Below are positions 6,939 to 9,636 of a stretch of DNA of 9,636 nt, in pieces (positions within the stretch are counted from its first letter, which is position 1; each line of letters opens with the position of its first letter). The DNA lies in NCBI GenBank assembly GCA_030550695.1, contig JAUQOX010000099.1, positions 1 to 9,636 on the forward strand. The letters run 5' to 3'. The notes beneath the pieces were generated by a model. The model made no database searches, was not told where the DNA came from, and was given only the letters and a program-made list of their open reading frames with translations. Source of the DNA: Gemmatimonadota bacterium. Its GTDB lineage: Bacteria > Gemmatimonadota > Gemmatimonadetes > Longimicrobiales > Gaopeijiaceae. A program made the translations under genes and the position numbers.

Positions 6939-6990
6939 TCCTTGAACACCTCCCTTCCCGGCGAAGGGGGCGGTTCCCATGCCACGGGAT

Positions 6991-7025
6991 GTTCGTTATT
7001 CGACGAACACCGAATAAGCTAGCAA
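6991..7025 (-). promoter_or_regulatory. Probable ArsR operator and ars operon promoter
   Basis: An AT-richer island in very GC-rich DNA, about 65 bp upstream of arsR. It contains two interleaved perfect inverted repeats: GTTCG (6991-6995) with CGAAC (7004-7008), and TTATTCG (6996-7002) with CGAATAA (7011-7017). TTCG/CGAA half-sites of this type are common in ArsR operators. On the minus strand a TTGCTA (7020-7025) could serve as the -35 box, 18 bases before GAATAA (6996-7001), a poor -10 match, so the promoter hexamers are uncertain while the operator is fairly clear. Autoregulation of the operon is inferred. Confidence 0.65.
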
Positions 7026-7043
7026 GGCCGGGAGGGAACAAGA

Positions 7044-7070
7044 AAGGGGTGGGCCAAAGGCCCACCCCTT
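7044..7070 (-). terminator. Intrinsic terminator of the TonB-receptor gene
   Basis: A perfect 12-bp stem (AAGGGGTGGGCC, 7044-7055, with its complement at 7059-7070) closes on a 3-base loop. On the minus strand it is followed by the T-rich TTTCTTGTT, giving a classic Rho-independent terminator. It lies about 158 bp past the receptor stop and just upstream of the arsR promoter, so it insulates the ars operon from receptor transcription. On the plus strand the tail is poor in T. A smaller hairpin (GGTGCC/GGCACC, 7082-7096) stands between it and the gene; nothing else is evident in 7097-7227. Confidence 0.8.
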
Positions 7071-7227
7071 GGTAGGCTCCCGGTGCCCGTGGCACCTACG
7101 GTCCGCCGGGGCCCCGCCTCTTCGGGCTCCCGGGCCTCCGGTCCGCTCCTGCAGCAGCCCGGCCTTCGCCCCCGGGCGGGCCGTGGGAAGCTCCTCCCCG
7201 GTCTCCCTGTCCACCCCCCCTCCGGCC

Positions 7228-9276
7228 TCAGAACACCCTCGCCTCGAAGCGCACCAGTCGCCCCGGCTGAGGCAGACCAAACTGGTCGTAGCGAAGGGTG
7301 TTGGACAGGTTGTCCACGTACAGGGCCGTCTCCAACCGACGGACCATGCCGGAGGCCATGGGCAGCCGCCAATCCTTCCGCACGCCCAGGTTCCAGACCA
7401 CGGCCCCCTCCAAGAGGACGTCGGCCCCGGTGTCCGGATGCTGGGCGAACTGGTCGCCCAGGTAGTCCGCCTCCGCGAACAGCGAGGCTCCCCCCCCCAG
7501 CTCCCATCCGGCCCGCAGGCGGGCCACCCGCTCGGGCATGTTCTCGGGTTCTTTGGAAACCGACGCGGTGTCCTTCAGCTCCACCTTCTGCAGCGTCATG
7601 TCTCCATCCAGGGACAAACGGCGGAAACTCTGGGAGAAGAACACCTCCACACCGGTGCTACGGATCTCGTCGGCGTTGATCCGCTTCCGCTTCCTGTTGG
7701 GAAGGGTGATGCGGCGGATGGCGCCGTCCAGCTGATGATGATAGAGCACAGTCTGCAGTTCGCCGTTCCCCACCCGCAGGGTCATGCCCGACTCCATGGC
7801 CAGCAGGTGCTCGGGACGGAGATCGGGGTTGGGCTCGAAACGGGCCAGGGCTTCGGAGTACATCTCCCGGAGGGAGGGGAAACGGCCTCTCCGGCTCACC
7901 CCGGCATGCCACGCCATATTCCCTCCTCGGCCGACGGCGGTGAGCCCTGCCCTGGCGCCCCAGTCGTCCAGGGTTCCCAGGGCCGGGAGTCCCCCGGTCT
8001 TGGGGGTCTCTCCCCGATCCCAGGCTCCACCGAAGCTCAGCCGCAAGGACTCCAGCCACCCCCCTTTGCCCCCCGTCAACCGCCACGACGTCTCCCCGGC
8101 CAGGCTCAGAAGTTTCTGCTGGTACTCGGCGGGGGTGTTGTTCACCGTCGCCTCGTGGAAGATGTCCGACCAGGTGAACGAGCCGCGGAGCTCCCCCCTT
8201 GGCCCCAGGGTATGGTCGCCCAACAGGCGCACCGTCCAGGTCCGGGCGTCACCCTCCTCAGTGCCGGTCACCTGGCGATATTGCCGGTCGGCATAGGAGA
8301 GGATTTCCGTCCTTCCCCGGTCGATCCCTACGCTGGCTTCCAGGTCGCCTCGACCCAGAGGGGTGCGCCGATCCCCGGTGCCCCCGGATACGGCCACGAT
8401 CCCGCGCTCGATGTTGGGGTAGCGCCAAAGGCGGGGGTTGTTCGCTTCCAACTCCGCGGCGATCCCCCGCTCCGCCTGAAAACCCCAGGCCGAAAAGCTA
8501 CCCCACGCACCCCCCTCCGTCCGATGGCGCAAGGCCACGAACCCACTCCGGTTGCGGGCATCCGTGTTCAGCCGCAGATCGTTGTCCGTGGCTACCGGCT
8601 CCCGGACCCCCTTGGCCAGGGGAAAGCCCGGGGAATCTCGAAGCGCAGCGCCGAACCGGACTACCCCTCCTCCCCCCAACCCATGGTAAGGAAGCTCGCC
8701 CGTGGCCGAGGTTCCGTAACCCCCCTTGTGATCCAACCCCAGGGCGGCGGAAAGATGGGAGTGTTCCGGGACTTCGAGGCCCCGGGCCACCCCCATCTCC
8801 ACCACCCCCCCCAGGGTGTTGGGACCGTAAAGGATGGAAGAAAGCCCCCGGACCAGCCGGAGCTGGGTCACGGCGCCCGAAGGCAGGACCGAGACGTCCG
8901 TCCGGGCGTCCCAGTTCAGGGTGAGGGGCACCCCGTCCACCAGGACGGCCACCTGCCGCGATTCCGACCCCCGCAACGTCACCTCGGCCTCACCCCGGGA
9001 GTTCTTCCGCACGTGAAGGGACGGGGTTTTGCGGAAGAGTTCCTCCACCGTGGCGGCGGCAGGAAGGGGAAGGGAATCCAAGGACACCTCGATGGCGCTG
9101 GCCCCCCCGGGCGTGGCCAGGGTGCGGCGGGCCTTCACCTGGATCCCTTCAATGCGGAACACGAGGGTGTCCGAAGAGCTGGGCACGCCTTGGGCCTCCA
9201 TCGGCCGCAGGGGCACGGCCAGGAGCAAACCCGTCACGAGCCATGGAAGTCCTTTTCTGACAAGGAGACCCGCCAT
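7228..9276 (-). CDS. TonB-dependent outer-membrane receptor
   Basis: A 682-residue outer-membrane receptor for TonB-driven uptake. The N-terminus is a signal peptide: basic VRK, hydrophobic LPWLVTGLLLAVPL, then a likely cleavage after MEAQ (near residue 29). A possible TonB box follows (DTLVF at 36-40, or IQVKA at 45-49). The plug domain runs from about 55 to 165, with TVEELFRKTPSLHVRKNSRG, VTLRGSESRQVAVLVDGVPL and LVRGLSSILYGPNTLGGVVEM as typical plug motifs. The rest is a beta-barrel with alternating aromatic and polar residues, including RFPSLREMYSEALARFEPNPDLRPEHLLAMESGM, and a final strand ending in F (LVRFEARVF). The ATG at 9276 has AGGAGG (9282-9287) five bases upstream; the ATGs at 9306 and 9303 do not. 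The ligand is unknown; DTLVF recalls the BtuB TonB box, which is a weak hint of cobalamin. It ends with a clear terminator and is separate from the ars operon. Confidence 0.9.
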   Translation of the reverse strand: MAGLLVRKGLPWLVTGLLLAVPLRPMEAQGVPSSSDTLVFRIEGIQVKARRTLATPGGASAIEVSLDSLPLPAAATVEELFRKTPSLHVRKNSRGEAEVTLRGSESRQVAVLVDGVPLTLNWDARTDVSVLPSGAVTQLRLVRGLSSILYGPNTLGGVVEMGVARGLEVPEHSHLSAALGLDHKGGYGTSATGELPYHGLGGGGVVRFGAALRDSPGFPLAKGVREPVATDNDLRLNTDARNRSGFVALRHRTEGGAWGSFSAWGFQAERGIAAELEANNPRLWRYPNIERGIVAVSGGTGDRRTPLGRGDLEASVGIDRGRTEILSYADRQYRQVTGTEEGDARTWTVRLLGDHTLGPRGELRGSFTWSDIFHEATVNNTPAEYQQKLLSLAGETSWRLTGGKGGWLESLRLSFGGAWDRGETPKTGGLPALGTLDDWGARAGLTAVGRGGNMAWHAGVSRRGRFPSLREMYSEALARFEPNPDLRPEHLLAMESGMTLRVGNGELQTVLYHHQLDGAIRRITLPNRKRKRINADEIRSTGVEVFFSQSFRRLSLDGDMTLQKVELKDTASVSKEPENMPERVARLRAGWELGGGASLFAEADYLGDQFAQHPDTGADVLLEGAVVWNLGVRKDWRLPMASGMVRRLETALYVDNLSNTLRYDQFGLPQPGRLVRFEARVF

Positions 9277-9325
9277 GCCTGCCTCCTGGAGGGCGGAAAC
9301 CATCATGAATATTTCATGAAAGGCA

Positions 9326-9355
9326 AGGATACGTCGGGGGGGAGAGCGTTGGCAA
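9326..9355 (-). promoter_or_regulatory. Candidate sigma70-type promoter for the TonB receptor
   Basis: On the minus strand TTGCCA (9350-9355, five of six bases of the -35 consensus) is separated by 18 bases from TATCCT (9326-9331, four of six of the -10 consensus). This would give a leader of about 45 bases before the ATG at 9276. The leader would include an AT-rich inverted repeat ATGAA/TTCAT (near 9305-9317). Confidence 0.4.
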
Positions 9356-9372
9356 GGGGCAACCGGAGACTT

Positions 9373-9397
9373 CCCCCGCGATGCCCACCGGCGGGGG
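9373..9397 (-). repeat. Hairpin-forming repeat, copy closest to the receptor gene
   Basis: CCCCCGC (9373-9379) pairs with GCGGGGG (9391-9397) around an 11-base loop. The core shares CCCGCGATGC and ACCGGCGG with the copy at 9436-9459, offset by 61 bp, and both are followed on the plus strand by a G-run and ACG. Confidence 0.6.
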
Positions 9398-9530
9398 GGG
9401 ACGGCGACTGGCTACCACGCGCACTGGAGCGAGGACCCGCGATGCTTACCGGCGGCGGGGGGACGACTCGGCCCGAGGGGTCCCCGCCGAAGGACCTCAC
9501 CAGGGCCGTTCCCTCACGGTACGGCCCGGC
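9398..9530 (-). promoter_or_regulatory. Structured leader, weakly cobalamin-riboswitch-like
   Basis: Read on the minus strand, a perfect 7-bp hairpin (GGGCCGT/ACGGCCC, 9503-9527) carries GAGGGAA in its loop and 3' arm, followed by GGTGAGGTCC, then a long stem (around 9449-9489) with an inner CTCGG/CCGAG helix, then CCGGTAAGC and AGCCAGTCGCC (near 9403-9413). The order GGGAA, GGTG-TCC, GGTAAG, AGCCAG-CC recalls the cobalamin riboswitch, and a TonB receptor is a typical target. However, each box is degenerate (three rather than four bases between GGTG and TCC, and a poor B12 box), and the better promoter lies downstream of it. I hold this as a hypothesis only. Confidence 0.22.
9436..9459 (-). 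repeat. Hairpin-forming repeat, copy farther from the receptor gene
   Basis: CCCGC (9436-9440) pairs with GCGGG (9455-9459) around a 14-base loop. The loop differs from that of the other copy by a few bases (plus strand GATGCTTACC here, GATGCCCACC there). The two copies are direct repeats of about 30 bp. Confidence 0.6.
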
Positions 9531-9554
9531 GGACGAGGGTCCCCTTCGGCCCCG

Positions 9555-9636
9555 TCATCCTCGATCCCCTTCCTCAGGAAGCCACAACCGGAACACCGTC
9601 CGGCCCGGCCTGGATTCCGCCAGGTGGAGAACCCCC
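9555..9636 (-). CDS. C-terminal end of a probable sensor histidine kinase (partial)
   Basis: The window edge cuts this gene; only its last 26 codons are present, ending in TGA at 9555-9557. They read GVLHLAESRPGRTVFRLWLP plus EEGDRG. The pattern 'G-x-L-x-L-x-S-x-P-G-(x)-T-x-F-x-L-x-L-P' is the usual end of the HATPase_c domain of two-component histidine kinases, where the G2 region and last strand close the fold. The start, sensor part and catalytic residues lie outside the window. It reads toward the TonB receptor with a 278-bp gap, so the two could be related, though the gap has its own candidate promoter. Another GHKL-type ATPase would fit equally well. Confidence 0.6.
   Translation of the reverse strand, partial: GVLHLAESRPGRTVFRLWLPEEGDRG

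Noticed and set aside
6926..6985. arsR starting at the ATG at 6985
   Set aside because: The added 20 residues do not look like an ArsR N-terminus, and a perfect AAGGAGG supports the GTG at 6925.
8199..8924. Plus-strand open frame opposite the receptor barrel
   Set aside because: Low-complexity proline/arginine-rich translation and full overlap with a well-supported receptor gene.
9303..9500. Small minus-strand open frame just before the receptor
   Set aside because: A 65-residue proline/serine/glycine-rich product with no ribosome site, crossing the repeats and the promoter candidate; better read as untranslated control DNA.
1..9636. CRISPR arrays, tRNA or rRNA genes, insertion sequences
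   Set aside because: No regularly spaced repeats of CRISPR type, no tRNA-like cloverleaf or rRNA segments, and no transposase or terminal inverted repeats were seen; the small set of repeats is limited to 9373-9459.

Overview
The window is very GC-rich, densely coded DNA from a Gram-negative bacterium. An outer-membrane TonB-dependent receptor with a signal peptide shows the Gram-negative envelope. The overall style, including the receptor's N-terminus and the extreme GC bias, would suit a lineage such as Gemmatimonadota, but this is only an impression and no marker gene is present to confirm it.

The core of the window is an arsenic-detoxification locus built from two converging transcription units. 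On the plus strand, from the left edge, a structured leader (1-232) precedes an ArsP/DUF318-type permease (233-1561) and an 88-residue thioredoxin-fold protein with a CPRC motif (1603-1869). On the minus strand, reading right to left, lie an ArsR-family repressor (6925-6545), an Acr3 arsenite efflux permease (6463-5408), an ArsM arsenite methyltransferase (5411-4530), a calcineurin-like metallophosphoesterase (4533-3784) and a PF09818/COG3044 'ABC-class' ATPase (3772-2054). The acr3/arsM and arsM/phosphoesterase junctions are 4-bp ATGA overlaps and the next gap is 11 bp, so the five genes look like one operon. An operator-like pair of interleaved inverted repeats lies upstream of arsR at 6991-7017.

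Together these genes offer two exits for trivalent arsenic. Acr3 can pump out As(III). ArsM can methylate As(III), and an ArsP-type permease could export the methylated product. No arsenate reductase is present here. The phosphoesterase and the ABC-class ATPase are the unexplained members of the operon and the best candidates for something new.

Right of the ars operon promoter lies a separate minus-strand unit. A strong intrinsic terminator (7044-7070) closes a TonB-dependent receptor gene (9276-7228). Its upstream region (9277-9554) holds a plausible sigma70-type promoter, two copies of a hairpin-forming repeat and further stem-loops weakly reminiscent of a cobalamin riboswitch. The right edge carries the last 26 codons of a minus-strand gene whose end resembles a sensor histidine kinase.
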